Shown in pieces: positions 57,705-64,000 of a stretch of 64,000 nt of DNA. The notes below the pieces were generated by a model, which saw only the letters and a list, made by a program, of their open reading frames with translations, searched no databases and was not told the DNA's origin. The DNA comes from Pycnococcus provasolii (Eukaryota > Chlorophyta > Pseudoscourfieldiophyceae > Pseudoscourfieldiales): positions 248,001 to 312,000 of the forward strand of contig CP150581.1 of the NCBI GenBank assembly GCA_049487715.1, given 5' to 3'. How positions within the stretch are numbered: position 1 is the stretch's first letter; each line of letters begins with the position of its first letter. A program made the translations under genes and the position numbers.

Positions 57705-58979
57705 ATGATGGCGACACGATGTCGTCGCGCCTCAAGGCCCTTGTACTTACTCTCCCTGCTGCTTCTCGGCGTGTCCGCATGCTCAGCCGCGCCTCTGGAG
57801 GTGCCCCTCGGCGTCGACGGCGCCCGCGTCGTGGACGCCTCCGGGGTGAACGTCCGCCTGGCGTGCGTCAACTGGTTCGGCGCTGAGCAGCTCGACGGCT
57901 CACCCAGCGGACTTCACATCCAGGACCCGAAGACGATTGCCGAGACCGTTTCGAGGCTCGGCTTCAACTGCGTCAGGCTGCCCTTCTCGGTCCAGAACGT
58001 CCTGACGGACCCGACGCTCGACGCGAGGACCGTGAAGGCTGCCACGGAGAAGGGGTACAAGATACGCACGTCGATGGACGCGCTCGATGCCGCCGTGTCC
58101 GCGTTGTCCGACGCAGGCGTGGGCGTGCTGCTTGACAACCACATGTCAGACGCGGGGTGGTGCTGCAACCTCGTCGACGACAACGGGCTCTGGTACAACG
58201 AACGGTGGCCGGAAGAGGCCTGGGTCGAAGCGTGGGTGAAGCTCGCCGCGAGGTACCGCAGCACGCCCCTCGTCTTCGGCGCCGACCTCAGGAACGAGCC
58301 ACGCGAGACGCGCGTGAAGGCTGCGCACGGCACGCCGCACGCCTGCCGAGTCGTGGACGAGCCCTGGGGTGCGTGGCGCAACGCCTTCGAGCGCTGCGGG
58401 CGCGCGATACGAGCTGTCAACCCCCAGATGCTGCTTGTCGTGGAGGCGACCGGCTTCAGCGTCACGCTCCCCGTGCATGAAATCATCAGTGGCTCTGGGG
58501 CCGTCCGCCTCGACCGCGTCGTCTACAGTCCCCACGACTACGCGTGGGAGAACCCGAAGAACCTGAGTAACCTGACGTACCCGGCGTTCGAGGCGCTGCT
58601 GGACAAGCGCTGGGGCGCCATCGCTACCGAAGGCAAGTACCCGATCCTACTCGGCGAATTCGGCGCCTCGCAAGTCGAAAAGGAGCACTCACGCGACACC
58701 TCGTACTGGAGGCACATGATACTCTATCTGGCGAAGCGCGAGGAGGTGGGGTTCGCGTTGTGGAGCCTAGACTCGAGCGGCGCGAACGGCGACGGCAAGA
58801 CTCCTCAGTGGTGCAAGCCGCCCTGCTGTGACAAGAGCGGCGGAAGCGGGCACCCGCATGGCGAGTTCCAGGACTGGGGCCTGTTGAACGCCAGCTACAC
58901 GGGCGCTGCGAATGAAGCCATGGCCCGCGACCTCCAGAATCTCATGTACAGGCTGAAGCTCGCGGCGATGGCGGTGTGA
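57705..58979 (+). CDS. secreted GH5 endoglucanase (cellulase)
   Basis: 424 residues from ATG 57705, giving the signal peptide MMATRCRRASRPLYLLSLLL ending at ACSAAP. The mature enzyme is a GH5 barrel: VRLACVNWFGAEQ, RLGFNCVRLPFSVQNVL, GVGVLLDNHMSDAGWCC, LVFGADLRNEPRE with the acid/base Glu, VVYSPHDYAWE and ILLGEFGAS with the nucleophile Glu. It should cleave beta-1,4-glucans outside the cell or in the wall. The gene is richer in G and C than most neighbours, like the amine oxidase. A longer frame upstream (from 57531) reads through telomere-like repeats and is not likely translated. Confidence 0.88.
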   Translation: MMATRCRRASRPLYLLSLLLLGVSACSAAPLEVPLGVDGARVVDASGVNVRLACVNWFGAEQLDGSPSGLHIQDPKTIAETVSRLGFNCVRLPFSVQNVLTDPTLDARTVKAATEKGYKIRTSMDALDAAVSALSDAGVGVLLDNHMSDAGWCCNLVDDNGLWYNERWPEEAWVEAWVKLAARYRSTPLVFGADLRNEPRETRVKAAHGTPHACRVVDEPWGAWRNAFERCGRAIRAVNPQMLLVVEATGFSVTLPVHEIISGSGAVRLDRVVYSPHDYAWENPKNLSNLTYPAFEALLDKRWGAIATEGKYPILLGEFGASQVEKEHSRDTSYWRHMILYLAKREEVGFALWSLDSSGANGDGKTPQWCKPPCCDKSGGSGHPHGEFQDWGLLNASYTGAANEAMARDLQNLMYRLKLAAMAV

Positions 58980-59529
58980 CACTAAAACAAATTTTGGTGT
59001 TCTTTTGTAGACATGCAAATTATGTACCGATAAAAATTTAACCTAGCGTATGTCTTATGTTGATATGGCATCATCTTAAATGCATAATTAGAACGTGTCG
59101 TATGTATGTACACAGAATAACACGTGTGCTAAAAGTTCCTATTATACACCGACGTCATTCTAGCGTGGCGTACGGGCGACTGGCGTAGTTCTAAAGAATA
59201 ACCTTGTGTGACGTGCGAGAGTTCGACCCGGTCGAAGCCTCGAAGGCGAGACGCGAATAGGGAGAGAGCTTCGGGCCGAGAACCTCACGCAGGAGCACGA
59301 GACGCTGCCACGCGACTGCACGCCGCGCGAGCACATGGTGGCGCTGTAACCGCGGTTGTCAAAAATGGATATGGTGGTGGTGGTTCGCCGCTCAAAGCTA
59401 AATTTAAGTCTCAACAGGAGGAGGACGAACACGGTTGGTGTCGTCGTCCTTTTCAACTCGGCTGCAGTTAAGTTAAGTTTCAAGAAGAGTTACCAGGCTC
59501 GAGGCACTGGTGTACTACAATTTATGTGA
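58980..59529. other. spacer, no gene supported
   Basis: 550 bp, A/T-rich near the cellulase stop. An 87-codon frame at 59208-59471 has no family features. I see no RNA gene. Confidence 0.4.
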
Positions 59530-59594
59530 ATTGTGTGCATGCACGACCGTTGGACGAATAAAGTAAAATCTATTAGACAATTGAATGAGCAGTC
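59530..59594 (-). repeat. dispersed 3'-end element, copy behind the UPRT remnant
   Basis: On the minus strand it begins GACTGCTCATTCAATT 5 nt after the UPRT-frame stop and continues through TTTTACTTTATTCGTCCAAC and GGTCG. It is the most diverged of the four copies but keeps the order of motifs. Confidence 0.65.
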
Positions 59595-59599
59595 ACAGC

Positions 59600-59904
59600 T
59601 TACTCCGTACCATACACTCTGTCGCCCGCGTCTCCAAGACCTGGGACGATGTACCCCTTATCGTTGAGCTCGGGGGTCAATCATCGATCGCACTGTACAT
59701 GATGAGTTCTGGAAACTCTTCACCAAGCTTCGTCAGCGCGGGAGGCGCGCACACCGCGCACACGAGCCTGACATTCTTGACATCCGCGCCGCGGTCAAGC
59801 ACGTCGCGGACGGCGTTGATGGCGGTACCGCCGGTTGCCACCATCGGGTCAGCGATAACGACGAGGTCGTCCGAGGTGAACTGCTTGGGTAGGCGGTCAG
59901 GCAC
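59600..59904 (-). pseudogene. UPP: uracil phosphoribosyltransferase 3' fragment with a frameshift
   Basis: The frame reads PDRLPKQFTSDDLVVIADPM, VATGGTAINAVRDVL (PRPP loop DPM.ATGGT) and RLVCAVCAPPALTKLGEEFP, then ends in TGA after YSAIDD at about 59677. The remaining C terminus PELNDKGYIVPGLGDAGDR is open in another frame, ending at 59600. One missing base at the CCCCC run near 59672-59676 would restore it. The N-terminal half of UPRT (about 110 residues) is absent: SRP9 ends only 6 bp upstream. UPRT salvages uracil to UMP. Either a truncated pseudogene, or the 5' part lies in an unrecognised exon. Confidence 0.75.
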
Positions 59905-59909
59905 ATCCG

Positions 59910-60242
59910 CTAGTGCGCCGCCGGCTTACCCGCGAGCATTGCGAGGTGTGCCGCTTGCGCTTCCGCCTCCTGTTGCGCGAGGAAGGAGTCCGTGTCTGCC
60001 GACGTACCTCTAGACATGAGCGCGAACATGCGGTTATTGAATCGTTCAATTTTGCGTAAGTCGGACGCCTGGTGTGTGGCGTACATTATGACGGAAGAAT
60101 TATCCGTCATCTTCAACACAAGGCGTCCTTCGCGCGCACGGTACTTCAGTGAGTACCTCGCCAGATACGGCGACGACCTAAAAACAGCCTCCGCCCTCAA
60201 GATGAACTCGTCTAAGGTGGATGAGTACGAAGGACCGCCCAT
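59910..60242 (-). CDS. SRP9: signal recognition particle 9 kDa protein
   Basis: 110 residues from ATG 60242 (MGGPSYSSTLDEFILRAEAV). SSPYLARYSLKYRAREGRLV, LKMTDNSSVIMYATHQASDL and RKIERFNNRMFALM match SRP9 throughout (RYS.KYRH...LVLK.TDD..C..Y.T...QDLKKIEK.NN). SRP9 pairs with SRP14 on the Alu domain of SRP RNA and imposes the elongation pause. The last 25 residues are an Ala/Gln-rich extension. The frame upstream of this ATG runs through telomere-like repeats. Its stop lies 6 bp before the UPRT remnant on the same strand. Confidence 0.88.
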   Translation of the reverse strand: MGGPSYSSTLDEFILRAEAVFRSSPYLARYSLKYRAREGRLVLKMTDNSSVIMYATHQASDLRKIERFNNRMFALMSRGTSADTDSFLAQQEAEAQAAHLAMLAGKPAAH

Positions 60243-60366
60243 TATTATGGCGAAAGAAAGGTATATACGCTGAAGAATGAAGAATGAACAGATTCGGAGG
60301 ATCCATCCGGACCTGGAGGAACGGGGTGTGGCGGCGCTCCCATTTCCCCTCCCCTCCCCCAACGAC

Positions 60367-60455
60367 ACCCCCCTAACCCCTAACCCCTAACCCCTACAAA
60401 CCCCTAACCCCTAACCCCTACAAGACCCCTACTTTCTTTTCCCCAAACCCCTAAT
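60367..60455. repeat. (CCCCTAA)n block in a divergent promoter
   Basis: CCCCTAACCCCTAACCCCTA and variants, ten or so units, the longest telomere-like run in the window. It lies between the SRP9 start (60242) and the TPR gene start (60578), 125-210 bp from each. Confidence 0.85.
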
Positions 60456-60577
60456 CACACCGCGCGTTCTGAATAGGGGTTGGAGAGGGAACCTCATCTT
60501 TCATTCTTCTCGAATCTTCCTCCTCGTCATCCTCATCGTGACATCGTCGCCTATTCTTCTATTCTATTAAAATAGGT

Positions 60578-61798
60578 ATGCCTCGTTGGACGTACACGTC
60601 CGGGCACTTAAAGGGCAAGTCGTACACGGGATCGGGTGCCGCCTTGTCGCACTTAGACGCCTCCTCTAAGGCTCTCCAGCACTCATCGAACTCTCTTGCC
60701 GCACGCATAGCACTCCTTATCCAATCAGCGCACCACCGTGGCGTCGTGCTCGACGTCGTGCGAGTCACGCGCGTCGGTCCGGCGGTGTTTCGCACGGAAA
60801 TTGCAGATGAGGATAACTCGCACTCGTCGTCGTCGTCGTACCAATGGTCCGTGGTGGGGGATTCGTCGTCGTCAGATGCAGCGACGCAGCTCACGCCGCA
60901 GCAACTGGAAGAGATACGCAAACAAAGACGGGAAAACGCAACCGTCAGGGATATGCCGCGCAGTGTCGAGGAATATGCCGACGGCATCGCGGAAGTTAAC
61001 CCGCAGCTCGCGTCGGAAATCGAAAGCAGACTCGACGCACTCGGAAAAAAAGGACCAACCATCTCGCGACCGCTCGCGACGCCAACCACGACTCTCGTGC
61101 GGGTGCGACTTGCAGTCCTGTCCGACGAAGTGCTCACGTCGCTGGAACAAGTCGACGCAAAAAGCCTGCTCTACGCCGCGCGAAAGTCGCTCGCTTCGAT
61201 CAAGTGCCTCGTGCTCGAAGACGACTACTTTCGCGCACTCGTCGAACTGCCGCAGGATGTTCAGAGAGGAGACGTGCTGCGCCTCGAAAGGGTCACAGAC
61301 TGCAACGCAGTTTGGAAAAAAGTCACAGAGGCGGGTGTGAAGTTGTGGCGTACCGAGGCGCGCAAGAAGAAAATGCTCGCTGAAATGCCACAGGCGGAGA
61401 AGTGCAAACGCCGTGGAAACAATGCATTCAACAGCAAGGAGTACGAACTCGCGGAGTCGCTGTACTCCGCAGGTCTCGCCGCGCCTCCCGCGCCTCACCC
61501 AACCACCGCGGCTCTCAGGTGCAATCGAGCGGCTGTGCACCTTGCCCTCGACGATGCCAAGGGCGCATTTGACGACTGTGAGGCGGCGTTGGCGCTCGGC
61601 GCTGTTGCGTTCCACGAAAATCCGGAGATGGCGAACGAAAGGACGCCACTGCTGCTCAAGGCGAGATTCAGGCGAGCGTGCGCGTTGCGAATGCTTGGTT
61701 GCATTTCGGATGCCGCACGCGAGTTGCGCGACGTCGTATCTCTTGATCCGACGAATGCTGCGGCATCAGCAGAGCTTGCAGCGATTGATGCCGCGTGA
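60578..61798 (+). CDS. TPR-domain protein
   Basis: 406 residues. The C-terminal third has three TPR helix pairs: EKCKRRGNNAFNSKEYELAE, AALRCNRAAVHLALDDAKGA with FDDCEAALALG, and KARFRRACALRMLGCISDAA. This layout is usual for HSP90 or HSP70 co-chaperones such as TTC4 or immunophilins. The first 250 residues form one or two small domains of unknown type (MPRWTYTSGHLKGKSYTGSG; VRVRLAVLSDEVLTSLEQVD). No signal peptide. Ligand unknown. It is divergent from SRP9 across the CCCCTAA block and carries a 3'-end element. Confidence 0.78.
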   Translation: MPRWTYTSGHLKGKSYTGSGAALSHLDASSKALQHSSNSLAARIALLIQSAHHRGVVLDVVRVTRVGPAVFRTEIADEDNSHSSSSSYQWSVVGDSSSSDAATQLTPQQLEEIRKQRRENATVRDMPRSVEEYADGIAEVNPQLASEIESRLDALGKKGPTISRPLATPTTTLVRVRLAVLSDEVLTSLEQVDAKSLLYAARKSLASIKCLVLEDDYFRALVELPQDVQRGDVLRLERVTDCNAVWKKVTEAGVKLWRTEARKKKMLAEMPQAEKCKRRGNNAFNSKEYELAESLYSAGLAAPPAPHPTTAALRCNRAAVHLALDDAKGAFDDCEAALALGAVAFHENPEMANERTPLLLKARFRRACALRMLGCISDAARELRDVVSLDPTNAAASAELAAIDAA

Positions 61799-61818
61799 TA
61801 AAAAAAAACGCCAATTGT

Positions 61819-61890
61819 GATTGCTCATTCAGTAATTGAATGTACTTTACTTTGTCCAACAGTCGGTCCATTCACACCATTCACATTCAC
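61819..61890 (+). repeat. dispersed 3'-end element, copy behind the TPR gene
   Basis: Begins GATTGCTCATTCAGTA 20 nt after the stop, then TTGAATGTACTTTACTTTG, CCAACAGTCGGTCC and TTCACACCATTCACATTCAC. It is the best-preserved copy and close to the SEC20 copy over about 70 bp. Confidence 0.8.
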
Positions 61891-61993
61891 TATCCACAAA
61901 AAGAACATAGGAGGCACACGTAATGAATTCGATGTTTGTATTAGAGAGTTATCTTGTAAAGCATTATTACAATCAATTTTGTTGAGTTGAACT

Positions 61994-63196
61994 TCACCAT
62001 CTACCAATCTTGGCGAAGGTACGCGCGACGAGCAGGGGGAAGAGCAATGTCGCCTCTCCGTGAACCTTCACAGGCCTAGCTTCCATCTTGATCTTGCCCC
62101 AGCTCACAGCTTCATCTGGCTTCGCACCAGAGTCGCTTCCATCAAACTCCTGCGCGGTGTTGAGGAAGACGGCGAAGTCGGCGCCGTTGCGCATGAGGTT
62201 CGCATTGCAGATGTGGTGCTTCGGCAATCCGCCCCCGAGTATGATAGCCCCTGTGCGACGCCAGCACTTGCACGTCACGGACTCGTTGTTCATGCTTCGA
62301 ATGTCGCGCACGATGTCCAGCACGATGTGCGTCTGGCCGCCTAGATTGGCGTCGTCTTCGACGCCAGACTTGAACGTGTGAAAGTACAGCATGTCTCCAA
62401 TGGATCCGTCTGTGATGCTCGGGCAGTAGACGGGTATGTCATTTTTGTAGCACCAGTAGTAGATAGATTCTTCGTGATTGATTTCCTTTCCCAGTCGTCG
62501 AATCATGCGCGACGGCGTCCACACGACGCCGCCTTCTCGCTGTTCCTTGAGCATGGCGTCCAGGATAGGCATGAGCCAGTCTTCGAATTTGCAGTAGTTG
62601 TCGTTGGGAAGCAGAAGGTTTCCGATGCGGTTCAAACCTTTCGGTCTGAGTTCTTTTCCTTTGAGGTTGAAGTCTCCGACGTACGTGGGCGCCATGCACT
62701 TGATGAGGTCCTCCTCGATTCCTCCGGCGGTAGTGACGAGCACGTCGATGAGTTTGTGCTGGCAGAGGTACCTGATTGATTCGCGCACACCGCTGCTGAT
62801 GAGGTTGGACGTGCACCCTAGGAATATTTTCGTGCGTACGTCGTTGTGTGTTGCCGGATCTTCGAATTCCGTGTCTCTCAGCGCTTCTTTCATTTCCAGT
62901 CCTTCTTGTGTATTTTCTAAATCTTCCTGCGAGAGTCTCCACGTGAGCATACGTGTGACTTCATCGCACGCCATGGCAAAGTGCGTCGCTTGAAACCCCG
63001 TCGTCAGCATGGCGTCTAGCAATAACTCGTAGTCCACTGATGACGACGATGATGATGATGCTGACGAAGGAGGTGGTGGGAATGCGTATCCTTTGATGAT
63101 AGGTGTGGATTCAGGTATGGATTCCGAACCACCAAGTACAGCAGTTTGCAGTTCCGTAGGTAAGAAGGAATTGCTCGATGAAGGGACTGTGGACAT
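61994..63196 (-). CDS. DHS: deoxyhypusine synthase
   Basis: 400 residues (human 369). Catalyses transfer of the aminobutyl group of spermidine to a Lys of eIF5A using NAD, the first step of hypusination. Seen: [20 protein letters not shown] (NAD site), [54 protein letters not shown], and [20 protein letters not shown] with the active-site Lys, [20 protein letters not shown]. The 45-residue N-terminal region has a Ser run and is variable in this family. It shares a 330-bp divergent promoter with TAN1; both genes act on translation. Confidence 0.96.
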   Translation of the reverse strand: MSTVPSSSNSFLPTELQTAVLGGSESIPESTPIIKGYAFPPPPSSASSSSSSSVDYELLLDAMLTTGFQATHFAMACDEVTRMLTWRLSQEDLENTQEGLEMKEALRDTEFEDPATHNDVRTKIFLGCTSNLISSGVRESIRYLCQHKLIDVLVTTAGGIEEDLIKCMAPTYVGDFNLKGKELRPKGLNRIGNLLLPNDNYCKFEDWLMPILDAMLKEQREGGVVWTPSRMIRRLGKEINHEESIYYWCYKNDIPVYCPSITDGSIGDMLYFHTFKSGVEDDANLGGQTHIVLDIVRDIRSMNNESVTCKCWRRTGAIILGGGLPKHHICNANLMRNGADFAVFLNTAQEFDGSDSGAKPDEAVSWGKIKMEARPVKVHGEATLLFPLLVARTFAKIGRW

Positions 63197-63525
63197 GATT
63201 GAATTATATGGACGAGGAGATTTATAAAAAGAAAGGCAGGCTGTGATGAATGAAGATATATGATATGGCGGCGGCCGATGATATTTCTATTTCGATGGGA
63301 GTGATGGAATGGGCAAACCAATTCCACGAACCACAACGAAGATCATTCGGGGTTTCATGGAGAGGAGTTCGGGGTTGGCCCCCCTGGGGGTGTTCCAGGG
63401 GTGTTCCAGGGAGCGCCGCCGCCATTCGCCATTCGCCGCCGAATCGTTCCCCCCAAGTCCAAGTGGTGACGTGGTGACGTATCGTGTGTGCTCCCCTCCT
63501 ACTGATCTTAGATAGGTTAATCAGA

Positions 63526-64000
63526 ATGGCTCCTCGTGGTTCAGGTGGTGGCGGTGGTCGTTCCCGTGGTCGTTACTACAACAACAACTCGTTAGGGGGT
63601 GACGAACTTCCCCGATCGTCGTGTGGATTTCTACTGTCATGTGCAGACCGGTGTGAAAATAAGTGTGTTTCTGACGTGTTTCGTATGATGGACGAATTCT
63701 GGACGTCTTCCTCCTCGAGTCCTACCGGTGGTGACTCAGCAGCTGGGGGTGCGGGTGCCGAAGCTTCTGACGACAAAAAGAAAGAAGGTGAAAAAGATAA
63801 GCCAGCCTCCGCATCTGCTGACGTTGACGTGTCGAAAGCTCTCGAGGAGGAACTCAAAGACCTGCGCGCGAAAAGCAGACGCGAGAACGCGCCGTTCAAA
63901 CGTGTGGACATTGGAAGTCGAGGGACGCTGTACATGGTCGCGACGGAACACGCCAAGAACGAAAACGACGCCAAACCGCTACCGACGCGCGTCCACGATA
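63526..64000 (+). CDS. TAN1: TAN1/THUMPD1-like tRNA acetylation adaptor (3' truncated)
   Basis: The frame runs from ATG 63526 to the end of the window without a stop, 158 codons. An Arg/Gly N terminus (MAPRGSGGGGGRSRGRYY) is followed by CGFLLSCADRCENKCVSDVF then RMMDEFW, which matches GILITC...E.KC..EAY.LLNEY of THUMPD1. After an acidic spacer it reads VSKALEEELKDLRAKSR and FKRVDIGSRGTLYMVATE, matching the second conserved block. The THUMP domain itself should follow beyond the window. Tan1/THUMPD1 binds tRNA for the Kre33/NAT10 acetyltransferase that makes ac4C12. Confidence 0.78.
   Translation, partial: MAPRGSGGGGGRSRGRYYNNNSLGGDELPRSSCGFLLSCADRCENKCVSDVFRMMDEFWTSSSSSPTGGDSAAGGAGAEASDDKKKEGEKDKPASASADVDVSKALEEELKDLRAKSRRENAPFKRVDIGSRGTLYMVATEHAKNENDAKPLPTRVHD

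Noticed and set aside
59910-59930. A 20-bp GTAAG...CACTAG intron that would fuse SRP9 in frame to the UPRT fragment
   Set aside because: The boundaries fit, but 20 bp is far shorter than the other introns inferred here, the fusion makes no biological sense, and UPRT would still be half missing and frameshifted further on.
60367-60455. Chromosome end
   Set aside because: The CCCCTAA block is flanked on both sides by intact genes and is one of about ten internal blocks; it is not a telomere.

Overview
The window is nuclear DNA from a compact, intron-poor eukaryote, most likely a small green (prasinophyte-grade) alga. Several things point this way. A CF0 subunit b' gene carries an inferred plastid transit peptide and is nuclear-encoded here, which is typical of the green lineage; red-lineage algae usually keep it in the plastid. 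The 2-isopropylmalate synthase has the plant-type HCQND metal motif and an inferred transit peptide. A plastid heme-oxygenase-like protein and a putative plastid 6-phosphogluconolactonase are also present, together with RTE1/TMEM222, SRP9, SEC20, PP1 and deoxyhypusine synthase. Genes lie about one per 2 kb on both strands, often tens to a few hundred bases apart. I infer three short GT-AG introns (71, 131 and 80 bp). The species call is inference; the sequence carries no direct taxonomic marker.

Layout. 1-12.3 kb: end of an unidentified gene, a plastid heme-oxygenase-like protein, an RRM-RsmH fusion, a membrane-anchored beta-propeller, a rhodanese, a disordered protein, IPMS and PGL. 12.6-16.3 kb: an LTR retroelement array of four LTRs and three internal regions sharing one 5-bp target duplication, coding only for a GAG-like protein. 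17-31.5 kb: a large repeat protein, SEC20, a Golgi mannosyltransferase-like protein, a long-chain alcohol oxidase, a GC-rich flavin amine oxidase and a GT92-like protein. 31.5-34.2 kb: a broken-gene and repeat island (methyltransferase with one nonsense codon, helicase tail, 110-bp satellite, decayed thrombospondin-3 repeats). 34-50 kb: a RAV1 C-terminal fragment, a LYR protein, two unknown proteins, a GNAT with an intron, a gene with an in-frame TGA, CF0 b', a BORCS8-like protein, PP1 and a 1522-residue coiled coil made of 96-bp repeats. 50-52.7 kb: decayed retroelements. 52.7-64 kb: TMEM222/RTE1, a DUF268 protein, an EF-hand-like protein, a GH5 cellulase, a broken UPRT beside SRP9, a TPR protein, DHS, and the start of TAN1/THUMPD1.

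Two dispersed signals stand out. First, a roughly 65-75 bp sequence recurs four times, each time 5-43 nt after a stop codon and in the sense orientation of the gene (IPMS, SEC20, the UPRT remnant and the TPR gene). Second, telomere-like blocks (CCCTAA, GGGGTTAG and relatives) recur just upstream of many start codons. Both look like genome-wide gene-border elements and are the best candidates here for something undescribed.
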